Below, piece after piece: positions 19,368 to 26,884 of a stretch of 64,000 nucleotides of DNA. The DNA comes from Pseudonocardia hydrocarbonoxydans (lineage in GTDB: Bacteria > Actinomycetota > Actinomycetes > Mycobacteriales > Pseudonocardiaceae), in NCBI RefSeq assembly GCF_006539565.1, contig NZ_BJNG01000003.1, positions 186,001-250,000 of the forward strand, in the 5' to 3' direction. The position numbers and the translations under genes are program-made. Position 1 is the first letter of the stretch. Every line of letters begins with the position of its first letter. The notes beneath the pieces are model-generated. The model was not told the origin of the DNA, made no database searches, and saw only the letters and a list, made by a program, of their open reading frames with translations.

Positions 19368-20147
19368 GTGGTGCCCGCACCCGAGGCCTCCCGCGACTCC
19401 GAGTACGCCCACCTCGAGCCCCTCTTCGCCGAGCTGGCCGCCCTTCCCGCCGACCATCCCGACCGCGCCGAGGTGCGGTCGCGCCTGGTCACCGGCCACC
19501 TCCCGGTCGTCCGGCACATCGCCCGCCGGTTCTCCGGCCGGGGCGAGCCGGCCGACGACCTGGAGCAGGCCGGCACGATCGGGCTGCTCGGAGCCGTCGA
19601 CCGCTTCGACCCCGCGCACGGCAGCGACTTCCTGTCCTACGCCGTGCCCACGATCACCGGGGAGATCCGCAGGCACTTCCGCGACCGCACCTGGGCGATG
19701 CGGGTGCCCCGGCGGCTCAAGGACCTGCAGTCGACGATCTCGGGTGCGGTCGGGCCGCTGTCGCAGGAGCTGGGCCGGGCGCCGCGCCCCAGCGAGATCG
19801 CCGCGCGCCTGGGCCTGTCCGTCGACGAGGTGCTGGAGGGTCTCGACGCCCAGCAGGCCTACCGCAACACCTCGCTCGACGAGCTGGTCGCGGGCGGGGA
19901 GACCCCGCTGGCCGACACGCTGGGTTCCGCCGACGCCGCGCTGGAGAACGTGGAGTACCGGGAGACCCTCGCGCCCCTGCTCGACGAGCTGGCGCCGCGC
20001 GAGCGGACCATCCTGGTGCTGCGCTTCTTCGGCAACATGACGCAGACCCAGATCGCCGACCGGGTCGGGGTGTCGCAGATGCACGTGTCGCGGCTGCTCG
20101 CGCAGACCCTGCGGCAGCTGCGGGAGAAGCTCAACGCGGCGGGCTGA
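19368..20147 (+). CDS. RNA polymerase sigma factor, SigF/SigB/SigG class
   Basis: A 259-residue stress-type sigma-70 factor. Region 2 (about residues 40-110) includes DDLEQAGTIGLLGAVDRFDP and the promoter-melting FLSYAVPTITGEIRRHFRD. Region 3 contains RAPRPSEIAARLG, and region 4 (about 205-255) has the helix-turn-helix GNMTQTQIADRVGVSQMHVSRL, which is the SigF/SigB-class pattern. It directs transcription of general-stress genes. No anti-sigma (RsbW-like) gene is adjacent, which is unusual for the class. The start GTG 19368 has no ribosome-binding site but lies at the predicted transcription start of a SigF-type promoter. Its end overlaps the DUF6328 gene by 17 bp. Confidence 0.9.
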   Translation: MVPAPEASRDSEYAHLEPLFAELAALPADHPDRAEVRSRLVTGHLPVVRHIARRFSGRGEPADDLEQAGTIGLLGAVDRFDPAHGSDFLSYAVPTITGEIRRHFRDRTWAMRVPRRLKDLQSTISGAVGPLSQELGRAPRPSEIAARLGLSVDEVLEGLDAQQAYRNTSLDELVAGGETPLADTLGSADAALENVEYRETLAPLLDELAPRERTILVLRFFGNMTQTQIADRVGVSQMHVSRLLAQTLRQLREKLNAAG

Positions 20148-20625
20148 GCCCAGCGTCACCGCCGTCACCGCGCAGGGGCCGGGGCAGCACGAACCACAGC
20201 CCCACCAGCACGATCCCCACCCCGACGGCCGCGGGCACCGCGAACCACCGCCCGACAGCGACGTCGAGGACCAGGAGCACCGCTCCGGTGAGGGTGAGCG
20301 CGAGCGTCGCCAGTCCGGTGACGAACAGGCGCTGCCCGAAGCGCACCGTCTCGGCCTTGACGCCGTGCCCGAACGTCACCCGGTGCGCCGCGGCGGGCCC
20401 GACCAGCAGGCCCGCCGTCAGCACCGAGAGCAGCAGCGTCACCACGTAGGTCCAGCGCTGCATCTCGTCGATCCGGCCGAACCGCTCGGTGAACGACAGC
20501 GTCAGCAGGAACGCGAACAGGATCTGCACCCCGGTCTGGGCGACGCGCAGCTCCTGCAGCAGTTCGAGCATGTTGCGGTCGGCCCGCTGCAGCGGGCCCT
20601 CGCCACGATCGTCCGGCCGGACCAT
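20131..20625 (-). CDS. DUF6328 family membrane protein
   Basis: A 164-residue protein with four predicted membrane helices: about residues 33-46 (QILFAFLLTLSF), 59-79, 101-118 and 127-145. The sequence ahead of the first helix (LLELLQELRVAQTGVQ-like) and the HRVTFGHG loop between helices 2 and 3 are the usual DUF6328 features. Function is unknown; these proteins are widespread in actinobacteria. It starts 9 bp after the PfpI-family gene on the same strand, so the two are probably co-transcribed, and it overlaps the convergent sigma gene by 17 bp. Confidence 0.8.
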   Translation of the reverse strand: MVRPDDRGEGPLQRADRNMLELLQELRVAQTGVQILFAFLLTLSFTERFGRIDEMQRWTYVVTLLLSVLTAGLLVGPAAAHRVTFGHGVKAETVRFGQRLFVTGLATLALTLTGAVLLVLDVAVGRWFAVPAAVGVGIVLVGLWFVLPRPLRGDGGDAGLSPPR

Positions 20626-20634
20626 CGCCGCAGG

Positions 20635-21180
20635 TCAGCCTCGTTCGACCGCGTCCACGACGGCCGCGCAGAACGCGTCGAGGTCGTCGGGGTTGCGGCT
20701 GGTGATCAGGTTCCCGTCCACCGCCACCTCCTCGTCGACGACGGTCGCGCCCGCGTTGCGCAGGTCGGTCCAGACGCTGGGGAACGAGGTGAGCGTGCGG
20801 CCCTGCACGACACCCGCGTCGATCAGCGTCCACGGGGCGTGACAGATCGCGGCGACGGGCTTGCCTGCGGTCACGAACGCCTGCACCAGGTACCGGGCGT
20901 CGTCGTCGACGCGGAGCTTGTCGCCGTTGACGGTGCCACCGGGCATGAGCAGCGCGTCGTAGTCGTCGACGGAGACGGCCCCCACGACCCGGTCGACCGC
21001 GAAGGTCTCCGCCGGCTCGATGTCGCCGTTCATCGCCTGGATCTTGCCCTCGGCGATCGACACCAGGTCGACCGTCGCGCCGTGGGCCAGCACCGCGTCG
21101 CGCGGGGCCGTCAGCTCCACCTGCTCGACGCCGTCGGTGGCGAGCATCGCGATCCGCTTGCCGTTGAGCCTGTCCGTCAT
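20635..21180 (-). CDS. DJ-1/PfpI family type 1 glutamine amidotransferase-like stress protein
   Basis: A 181-residue protein of the YhbO/PfpI general-stress class. The nucleophile elbow AICHAPWTL carries the conserved Cys (about residue 106) followed by His; the Glu of the N-terminal EQVELTAPRDA completes the usual site. ATG 21180 has a GAGAGGC ribosome-binding site. Members act as chaperone-like or deglycase-type stress proteins, though exact activity is debated in the family. It heads a two-gene unit with DUF6328. A GGGTAA box on this strand (complement of 21220-21225) could be a SigF-like -10 element, but no good -35 accompanies it. Confidence 0.88.
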   Translation of the reverse strand: MTDRLNGKRIAMLATDGVEQVELTAPRDAVLAHGATVDLVSIAEGKIQAMNGDIEPAETFAVDRVVGAVSVDDYDALLMPGGTVNGDKLRVDDDARYLVQAFVTAGKPVAAICHAPWTLIDAGVVQGRTLTSFPSVWTDLRNAGATVVDEEVAVDGNLITSRNPDDLDAFCAAVVDAVERG

Positions 21181-21218
21181 GTGCTGCCTCTCGTCGGTCC
21201 TCGGGTGGACGAGCGGTG

Positions 21219-21241
21219 GTTACCCGGTCCGCGGCGGGGTA
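21219..21241 (+). promoter_or_regulatory. SigF-like promoter ahead of the DUF2945 gene
   Basis: GTTA (21219-21222), a 14-bp spacer and GGGTA (21237-21241), which lies 10 bp before ATG 21252. This is a slightly short-spaced match to the SigF consensus. Its -35 box coincides with a GGGTAAC sequence read on the opposite strand toward the PfpI gene. The transcript would have almost no 5' leader. Confidence 0.5.
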
Positions 21242-21251
21242 CTCGCGCACC

Positions 21252-21461
21252 ATGAGCGAGTTCGAGAAGGGCGACCACGTCACCTGGCGGACCCACGGCA
21301 CGACCACCGAGGGCACCGTCGAGGAGAAGATCACCGACGACACCGAGGCCGCCGGACGCACCGTGCGCGCCTCCGAGGACGACCCGCAGTACCGGGTGCG
21401 CAGCGACAAGAGCGGCAAGGACGCCGTGCACAAGCCCGACGCCCTGGAGAAGGACGACTAG
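21252..21461 (+). CDS. DUF2945 (HVA1, TUDOR-like) small protein
   Basis: A 69-residue, highly charged protein. MSEFEKGDHVTWRTHGTTTEGTVEEKI and the later YRVRSDKSGKDAVHKPDAL are the core of the hypervirulence-associated HVA1 TUDOR/DUF2945 family; the whole protein is this single domain, which is the usual arrangement. Function is unknown, though such genes are often stress-induced in actinobacteria. It lacks a clear ribosome-binding site but sits right behind a SigF-like promoter. The stop overlaps the end of the convergent DksA/TraR gene by 4 bp. Confidence 0.85.
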   Translation: MSEFEKGDHVTWRTHGTTTEGTVEEKITDDTEAAGRTVRASEDDPQYRVRSDKSGKDAVHKPDALEKDD

Positions 21462-21811
21462 CCCACGACCGCGGTGTCGGCGTGCTCGCGGCACGTCGCC
21501 ACCTCGGGACGGGCCTCGAGACGCTCGTCGTCGATCGCCGTGCCGCACACCGCGCAGGTGCCGTAGGTGCCGTTCTCGACGCGTTCCAGCGCCTCCTGCA
21601 CCGACCGGCGCTGGTCGGCGACGGTGTCGACGAGCATCTCGGAGTCCATCGCCTCGGCGGTCTCGGAGCCGTAGTCACCGGGGTGCTGGCCCAGGGCGCC
21701 CTCCTCGGTGCCGCCGGAGGCCTCGGCGCGGGTGCGCTCGGCGAAGCGGGCGCGCTCGTCGAGGCTCTCCAGCTCGGTGGTGAGCAGCGTGCGGGCGGTG
21801 TCGAGGTCCAC
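21458..21811 (-). CDS. DksA/TraR family zinc-finger protein
   Basis: A 117-residue protein with an N-terminal coiled region (residues 1-75) and a C-terminal zinc finger: C-x2-C (CAVC), 17 residues, then C-x2-H (CREH). The usual family pattern is four Cys, so this is a CCCH variant. Segments LVDTVADQRRSVQEAL and RVENGTYGTCAVCG are typical. Such proteins may bind the RNA polymerase secondary channel, though most actinobacterial short forms are uncharacterised. GTG 21811 has GGAAGGAC upstream, and a SigF-like promoter lies 40 bp further up. Confidence 0.87.
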   Translation of the reverse strand: MDLDTARTLLTTELESLDERARFAERTRAEASGGTEEGALGQHPGDYGSETAEAMDSEMLVDTVADQRRSVQEALERVENGTYGTCAVCGTAIDDERLEARPEVATCREHADTAVVG

Positions 21812-21850
21812 GGGGGTCCTTCCGGGTGGGGAGACATGAACACGGGTGCA

Positions 21851-21874
21851 TACCCCGATGTCCCCCGCCCGAAC
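21851..21874 (-). promoter_or_regulatory. SigF-like promoter ahead of the DksA/TraR gene
   Basis: On the minus strand: GTTC (complement of 21871-21874), a 15-bp spacer, and GGGTA (complement of 21851-21855), followed by T. It fits the SigF consensus with one mismatch in the -35 box. It lies 40 bp upstream of GTG 21811 and just past the GH65 stop codon. Confidence 0.55.
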
Positions 21875-21880
21875 CGCCCG

Positions 21881-24256
21881 TCAGCCGCCGGGGTGCCGGG
21901 CCCGGGGCGCCCGGCCGAACGGCTGCTCCACCGGGTCCACGCGCTGCGGGTCGGGGTTGACCCGCAGCACCGGGTCCTCGGCCAGCGCGAGCGCCTCGCC
22001 GTGGTGGGTCAGGCGCATCGGGGGGCCGCTGACCAGCTGGTACTGGGTGCCGTCCGGGGTGACCTCGATACGCAGCTGGCGCCCCTGCCAGCGCAGGCCG
22101 AACGAGATCCGCGACAGCGCGGGGGGCAGCCGGGGCGCGAACCGCAGGCCGGTGGAGTCGCACTGCATCCCGCCGAAGCCCTGGACGACCGCGATCCAGG
22201 TGCCCGCCATCGACGCGATGTGCACGCCGTGGTCGGAGTTGCCCGCGAGGTCGTTCAGGTCGACCAGCGCCGACTCCGCGAGGTAGTCGAAGGCCAGGTC
22301 CAGGTGCCCGCAGCGGGCCGCCATCACCGCCTGCGTGCACGCCGAGAGCGACGAGTCGCGCACCGTGATCGCTTCGTAGTAGGCGAAGTTGCGCTCCACC
22401 TGGTCCGGGGTGAACGCGTCGGGCCGCAGCTGCATGGCCAGCACCAGGTCGGCCTGCTTGGAGACCTGCTTCCGGTACAGGTCGAAGTAAGGGACGTTGA
22501 GCAGCAGCGGGTACATGTCGGGCTTGGTGTTCTCGAAGTCCCACACCTGGTGGTCGGTGAAGCCCTCCGACTGCGGGTGCACGCCGAGGCTCTCGTCGTA
22601 GGGGATCCGCATCGACGTCGCCGCGTCGCGCCAGCTCGCCATCTCCTCGGCGTCGACGCCGAGCTTGGCCGCCGCACGGGAGTGCCGGGCCGCGGTGTCG
22701 GCGGCGACGCGCAGGTTCAGCTGCGCCATGAGGTTGGTGTAGACGTTGTTGTCGACGATCGCGGTGTACTCGTCCGGGCCGGTGACCCCGTCGATGCGGA
22801 ACTCCCCCGCCGAGTCGTGGTGGCCCAGCGAGCGCCACAGCCGCGCGGTCTCCACCAGCAGCTCGAGCCCGACCTCCTTCTCGAACTCGATGTCGCCGGT
22901 GGCCGCGACGTGGCGGCGCACGGCGTCGGCGATGTCGGCGTTGATGTGGAACGCCGCGGTGCCCGCCGGCCAGTAGCCCGAGCACTCGTGGCCGCGGATG
23001 GTGCGCCACGGGAAGGCCGCGCCCTTGAGCCCCAGCTGCTCGGCGCGCTCCTTGGCCAGCGGCAGGATCGACTGCCGCCAGCGCAGCGCGTCGGCGGCGG
23101 CCTCGGGGGCGACGTGGCTGAGCAGCTGCAGGCAGAACGTCTCGGTGTCCCAGAACGTGTGCCCGTCGTAGCCGGGGCCGGTGAGCCCCTTGGCCCCGAT
23201 GGCCCGGCGCTCGGCGCGCGCCCCGGCCTGCAGCACGTGGAAGATCGCGACGCGGACGGCCTGCTGCAGCTCCGCGTCGCCGTCGATCTCGATGTCGGCG
23301 GTGAGCCAGAAGTCGTCGAGGTAGGCGCGCTGCTCGTCGACCAGCCCGGACCAGCCGGTGTAGCGGGCCGCGGCCAGCGCGGCCCGGACCTGGTCGTGCA
23401 CGGCCGAGAGCGAGCGCCGCGAGGACCAGCCGTAGGCCAGGTACTTCACGACGGTCAGCCGACGGCCGGGCTCCAGCCGCGAGATGATCGTGGTGCGGGC
23501 GATGTCGGGGGTGGCCTCGGAGGAGATCTGCAGGCCGTCGGGCCCGTGCACCTCGTGGTCCATCGCCGCGGCCACCCGCAGCCCCGACGCGCGGGTCTGG
23601 TGCACCAGCGTGGCGCTGGTCTCGCCGTGCCGGTGCTGCTCGGCCACCAGCGGGTCGGTCATCGCGGCCTCGACGCGCGGGTCGTCGTCGTCGCGGGCGG
23701 GCAGGGCCTCGTTGGCGACCAGCTCGGACTGGACGACCAGCAGCGCCGAGCCCGGATCGATCGGCCCGGCGAGCACCTCGACCTCGTAGCGGATGGCGGC
23801 AATCGCCCGCTGGGTGAGCGACACCAGCCGCTCGGTGCGCAGCCGCACCACCCGACCGGCCGGGGACTCCCACTCGACCTCGCGGGTCAACGTGCCCGCC
23901 TGCAGGTCCAGCACCCGCTCGTGGCGGTGCACGCGGCCGTAGCGCAGGTCCAGCGGCTCGTCCTCCACCAGCAGCCGGATCAGCTTGCCGTTGGTGACGT
24001 TGATGATCGTCTGGCCGGACTCGGGGTAGCCGTAGCCGCCCTCGGCGTACGGGAGCGGGCGCTTCTCGTAGAACGAGTTCAGGTAGGTGCCCGGGGTGTC
24101 GTGCGGCTCGCCCTCATCGAGGTTGCCGCGCAGGCCGATGTGGCCGTTGGACAGCGCGAAGACCGACTCGGCCTGGCCGAGTGCCGCCAGGTCGAGGTTC
24201 GGCTCGCGCACCACCCACGGCTCGACGGTGAACGCCCGCCCGGGATCGGGACTCAC
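21881..24256 (-). CDS. Glycoside hydrolase family 65 disaccharide phosphorylase
   Basis: A 791-residue GH65 protein of normal length. The N-terminal beta-sandwich begins WVVREPNLDLAALGQAESVFALSNGHIG-like (split here at about residues 13-40). The catalytic (alpha/alpha)6 barrel carries the general-acid Glu in VTGPDEYTA and the phosphate-binding region in its C-terminal half. Members phosphorolyse maltose, trehalose or kojibiose to beta-glucose 1-phosphate plus glucose. GTG 24256 overlaps the beta-phosphoglucomutase stop (GTGA), and that enzyme would convert the product to glucose 6-phosphate. Trehalose versus maltose cannot be decided from what I can see. Confidence 0.9.
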   Translation of the reverse strand: MSPDPGRAFTVEPWVVREPNLDLAALGQAESVFALSNGHIGLRGNLDEGEPHDTPGTYLNSFYEKRPLPYAEGGYGYPESGQTIINVTNGKLIRLLVEDEPLDLRYGRVHRHERVLDLQAGTLTREVEWESPAGRVVRLRTERLVSLTQRAIAAIRYEVEVLAGPIDPGSALLVVQSELVANEALPARDDDDPRVEAAMTDPLVAEQHRHGETSATLVHQTRASGLRVAAAMDHEVHGPDGLQISSEATPDIARTTIISRLEPGRRLTVVKYLAYGWSSRRSLSAVHDQVRAALAAARYTGWSGLVDEQRAYLDDFWLTADIEIDGDAELQQAVRVAIFHVLQAGARAERRAIGAKGLTGPGYDGHTFWDTETFCLQLLSHVAPEAAADALRWRQSILPLAKERAEQLGLKGAAFPWRTIRGHECSGYWPAGTAAFHINADIADAVRRHVAATGDIEFEKEVGLELLVETARLWRSLGHHDSAGEFRIDGVTGPDEYTAIVDNNVYTNLMAQLNLRVAADTAARHSRAAAKLGVDAEEMASWRDAATSMRIPYDESLGVHPQSEGFTDHQVWDFENTKPDMYPLLLNVPYFDLYRKQVSKQADLVLAMQLRPDAFTPDQVERNFAYYEAITVRDSSLSACTQAVMAARCGHLDLAFDYLAESALVDLNDLAGNSDHGVHIASMAGTWIAVVQGFGGMQCDSTGLRFAPRLPPALSRISFGLRWQGRQLRIEVTPDGTQYQLVSGPPMRLTHHGEALALAEDPVLRVNPDPQRVDPVEQPFGRAPRARHPGG

Positions 24257-24951
24257 AGCAGCTCCTCCAGGTCCTCGACGACCACCTCGGCCCCCTCGGC
24301 GCGGAGCTTGTCGGCGTGGTCGAGGCGGTCGACCCCCACCACGAACCCGAACCCGCCCGCCTTCCCGGCCGCCACCCCGGCGATGGCGTCCTCGAACACG
24401 GCGGCGTGGGCCTTGTCGACGCCCAGGTCGGCGGCCGCGGCGAGGAACGTGTCGGGGGCCGGCTTGCCGGGCAGCCCCCGCTCCCTGGCCGTCACGCCGT
24501 CGACGCGGTGGTCGATGTACTGCGCGAGGTCGGCGACGCGCAGCACCTGCTCGGCGTTGGCGCTCGACGACACGACAGCGGTGGCCAGGCCCGCGTCGCG
24601 GACGGCGCGCAGGTAGCGGACCGAGCCCGGGTACACCTCCACCCCGACGGAGACGATCTTCTCCTGCACCAGCTCGTTCTTGATCGTCGAGAGCCGCACG
24701 AGCTCGTCGTGGTCGAGCTCGATGCCGCGCGAGCGCAGGAACGAGTCGGTGCCGTCGAGCCGCGGCTTGCCGTCGACGTAGGGGCCGTAGTCGGCGGTGA
24801 CGTCGAACGGGCGGTAGCCCTCGCCGTCGCGCTCGCGCAGATAGTCGTCGAACATCTGCTTCCAGGCGGCGGCGTGGACGCTCGCGGTGTCGGTGAGTAC
24901 GCCGTCGAGGTCGAAGAGGCACGCGCGCGTGCCGTCGGGGAGGCCCAGCAT
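24253..24951 (-). CDS. Beta-phosphoglucomutase family HAD hydrolase
   Basis: A HAD-superfamily protein of 232 residues from ATG 24951 (an in-frame start at 24981 would add 10). Motif I is FDLDGVLTDT with the nucleophile and acid/base Asp; the cap domain has SFLRSRGI; motif II is VVSSSANAE; the Lys of GKPAPDTFL and motif IV VFEDAIAGV follow. The pattern fits beta-phosphoglucomutase, interconverting beta-glucose 1-phosphate and glucose 6-phosphate. Translational overlap with the GH65 phosphorylase supports a disaccharide phosphorolysis pathway. No sugar transporter is adjacent, so an internal pool such as trehalose is a plausible source (inference). Confidence 0.87.
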   Translation of the reverse strand: MLGLPDGTRACLFDLDGVLTDTASVHAAAWKQMFDDYLRERDGEGYRPFDVTADYGPYVDGKPRLDGTDSFLRSRGIELDHDELVRLSTIKNELVQEKIVSVGVEVYPGSVRYLRAVRDAGLATAVVSSSANAEQVLRVADLAQYIDHRVDGVTARERGLPGKPAPDTFLAAAADLGVDKAHAAVFEDAIAGVAAGKAGGFGFVVGVDRLDHADKLRAEGAEVVVEDLEELL

Positions 24952-25024
24952 GGGGCGAACCGTACCCACTGCATCGATCACGGCCGAGCGGTGCCCGCCC
25001 GGAGTTCACCCGGCGTCGACCCGG

Positions 25025-26824
25025 TCACGGGCCGGGGCCGGCGAACCGCAGCCGGGCGGTCTCCCCCGCCGCGGTGACCGCGACCTCGCACCCGGCGTCG
25101 TCGCGGCGGGCGGCGACGGACAGCAGGCCCCCCTCCCGCCGCGGTTCGATGCCCTTCTGCACGGCCTCCCGGACCACCGTCAGCACCGCCATCGTCGGCA
25201 CCGGGACCGGGGCGACCTCGTCGTCGAGGTCGATCTCGACCCGCAGCCGCGGCCCGAACCGGGCCTGCTCGATCTGCAGGTAGGCCCGCACCGACTCCAT
25301 CTCGCGCGCCACCGTGCTCTCCGGCGGGCCGTCGGCGGTACGGGACAGGTCGGCGAAGCCGAACAGCAACTCCCGGGCCCGGAACGGGTCGGTGCGGATC
25401 AGGGCGGCGATGGTGTTGAGGGAGTTGTAGACGAAGTGCTGCTCCAGACGGCGGACCTCCGGAGCGGCCGGCTCCCCCGCCGGGACGGCGGCGGGGGCGG
25501 CCTGCACCGGGGACGCGTCGACCGTCACACCGGGCCCGGAGGCCGCGGCACCGGATGCGGACGTCCCGTCCGGGGAGCCGGACGCGGTCCGCCCGGCGGT
25601 GGGGACGGCGGCCGCCGTCCCGGATCCCGGAGCGCCGGGACCGGCACCCGTGGCGCCGGCGGACGGCCGGGCCGCGGCGGGTGCGGGCGGGCCGCCGGGC
25701 TCGGCAGCGGTGCCGGGCTCGGGAGCGGTGCCGGGCTCGGGCGGGGGGCCGGGCTCGGGCGGGCCGGCGGGGGCGGGCGGGGTGCTGGGGACGGGCGGGG
25801 TGCTGGGGGCGGGCGGGACCGCCCACTGCGAGTCGTCGAGGTCGTCGAGCCGGGCCAGCCCGCGCCAGAGCGGCAGCCGCATCCGCGTGCCGCCGACCCA
25901 GCCGGTGAACTCGACGAGGCCCACCAGGTCGGGCAGCACCCACACCGCGTGCCGGGCGGCGTCCTCGGGCAGTGCGGTGGTGAACGGCGACTCGTCCCGG
26001 GCGCCGCCACGCAGGTCGGCGTCGAGGCGGCGGCGCTCCTCGACCCCGATGCCGACGCGCCCGACGTAGCGCAGCCGGTCGCCGTCGGGCGCGCCGAGCA
26101 GCAGGGTGCCGATCGCGTCGGGGCGGTGCGGGTCGGTCGGCGTCCACCCCCCGATGACGACCTGGCGCGTGCGCTGCACCGGCACGCGCAGCCAGAACTT
26201 GGACCGGCCGCCGGGCCGGTAGCGGGCACCGAGGTGCCGGGCGTGGAAGGCGTCGATGCCCTCGGCCGCGGCGATCCGCATGATCGACCCCAGCTCGGTG
26301 GCCGGGAACAGGGCCGTCGTCCACACCGGGGCGCCGTCGAGCCCGAGGCCCTCCAGCAGCGCGCGACGCTCGCGGTAGGGCAGGCCGGTGGTGTCGTGGC
26401 CGTCGAAGAAGAGCAGGTCGGCGACCTGCAGGTCGACCGGGACGGCCGCGATGTCGTGCTCGCTGGGCTTGTAACGGGAGTGCCGGCGCTTGAGCAGCCG
26501 GGGCCGGGCGGCGTGCTCCTCGCCGCGAGCGACGATCGTGCCGTCGAGCACCATCCCGCCCGGCGGGCAGCGGGCCAGCAGCGGGGCCGAGAACTCGGGA
26601 TAGGCGTGGGTCATGGAGTTGTCGGCGCCGGACAACAGCCGCACCCGGCCCGCGCGACCCGGACCCGGCGGGTGGACGTAGGCGACGCAGCGGTGGCCGG
26701 TCCACGCCACCTCGACACGCCAGTCCGGCCCGGTCGGCGGGTCGCCCGAGGTCACCGCGGGCATCATCGGCGGGACGAGGCGGGGCACGCCGTCGTCGGA
26801 TGCGGCCCCCGTCACGGGCGTCAC
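25025..26824 (-). CDS. Degenerate ATP-dependent DNA ligase fused to a LytS-type histidine kinase-like domain
   Basis: One open frame of 599 codons from GTG 26824 (ATG 26767, 580 residues, is the alternative). Residues about 33-330 follow the LigD-type adenylation and OB-fold: motif IIIa DLLFFDG (136-142), PYRERRALLEGL, and an OB segment GDRLRYVGRVGIGV. However, the motif I lysine and Asp are A40 and T42 (EVAWTGHR), motif III Glu is T96 (LDGTIVA), motif IV lysine is missing (EGIDAFH) and motif V is WLRVP. A Pro/Ala/Gly-rich linker (about 335-455) leads to a LytS-like module with phospho-acceptor His 463 (QHFVYNSLNT). Its N box is REAVQKG, and no D-x-G-x-G box is present. Both halves look catalytically dead. 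The role is unknown; binding or scaffolding is inference. Confidence 0.75.
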   Translation of the reverse strand: MTPVTGAASDDGVPRLVPPMMPAVTSGDPPTGPDWRVEVAWTGHRCVAYVHPPGPGRAGRVRLLSGADNSMTHAYPEFSAPLLARCPPGGMVLDGTIVARGEEHAARPRLLKRRHSRYKPSEHDIAAVPVDLQVADLLFFDGHDTTGLPYRERRALLEGLGLDGAPVWTTALFPATELGSIMRIAAAEGIDAFHARHLGARYRPGGRSKFWLRVPVQRTRQVVIGGWTPTDPHRPDAIGTLLLGAPDGDRLRYVGRVGIGVEERRRLDADLRGGARDESPFTTALPEDAARHAVWVLPDLVGLVEFTGWVGGTRMRLPLWRGLARLDDLDDSQWAVPPAPSTPPVPSTPPAPAGPPEPGPPPEPGTAPEPGTAAEPGGPPAPAAARPSAGATGAGPGAPGSGTAAAVPTAGRTASGSPDGTSASGAAASGPGVTVDASPVQAAPAAVPAGEPAAPEVRRLEQHFVYNSLNTIAALIRTDPFRARELLFGFADLSRTADGPPESTVAREMESVRAYLQIEQARFGPRLRVEIDLDDEVAPVPVPTMAVLTVVREAVQKGIEPRREGGLLSVAARRDDAGCEVAVTAAGETARLRFAGPGP

Positions 26825-26884
26825 CGTATCCGCCCACCCCCACCTCCGGCACCGCCGCGGCGCACAGGGGACGATCGGGGCACC

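Noticed and set aside
20581..20598. Perfect 18-bp palindrome GGCCCGCTGCAGCGGGCC.
   Set aside because: It lies inside the DUF6328 coding region, where GC-rich Leu/Gln/Arg codons readily give such symmetry; there is no second copy or promoter context that I can see.
24925..24975. GGGTAC box just upstream of the beta-phosphoglucomutase start, considered as a SigF-like promoter.
   Set aside because: No acceptable GTTT-like -35 box at 14-17 bp spacing.
25690..25810. GC-rich tandem-like repeats (for example GCGGGGTGCTGGGG twice) considered as a minisatellite.
   Set aside because: They encode the Pro/Glu/Gly/Thr-rich linker of the fusion protein and are explained by its repetitive amino-acid sequence.
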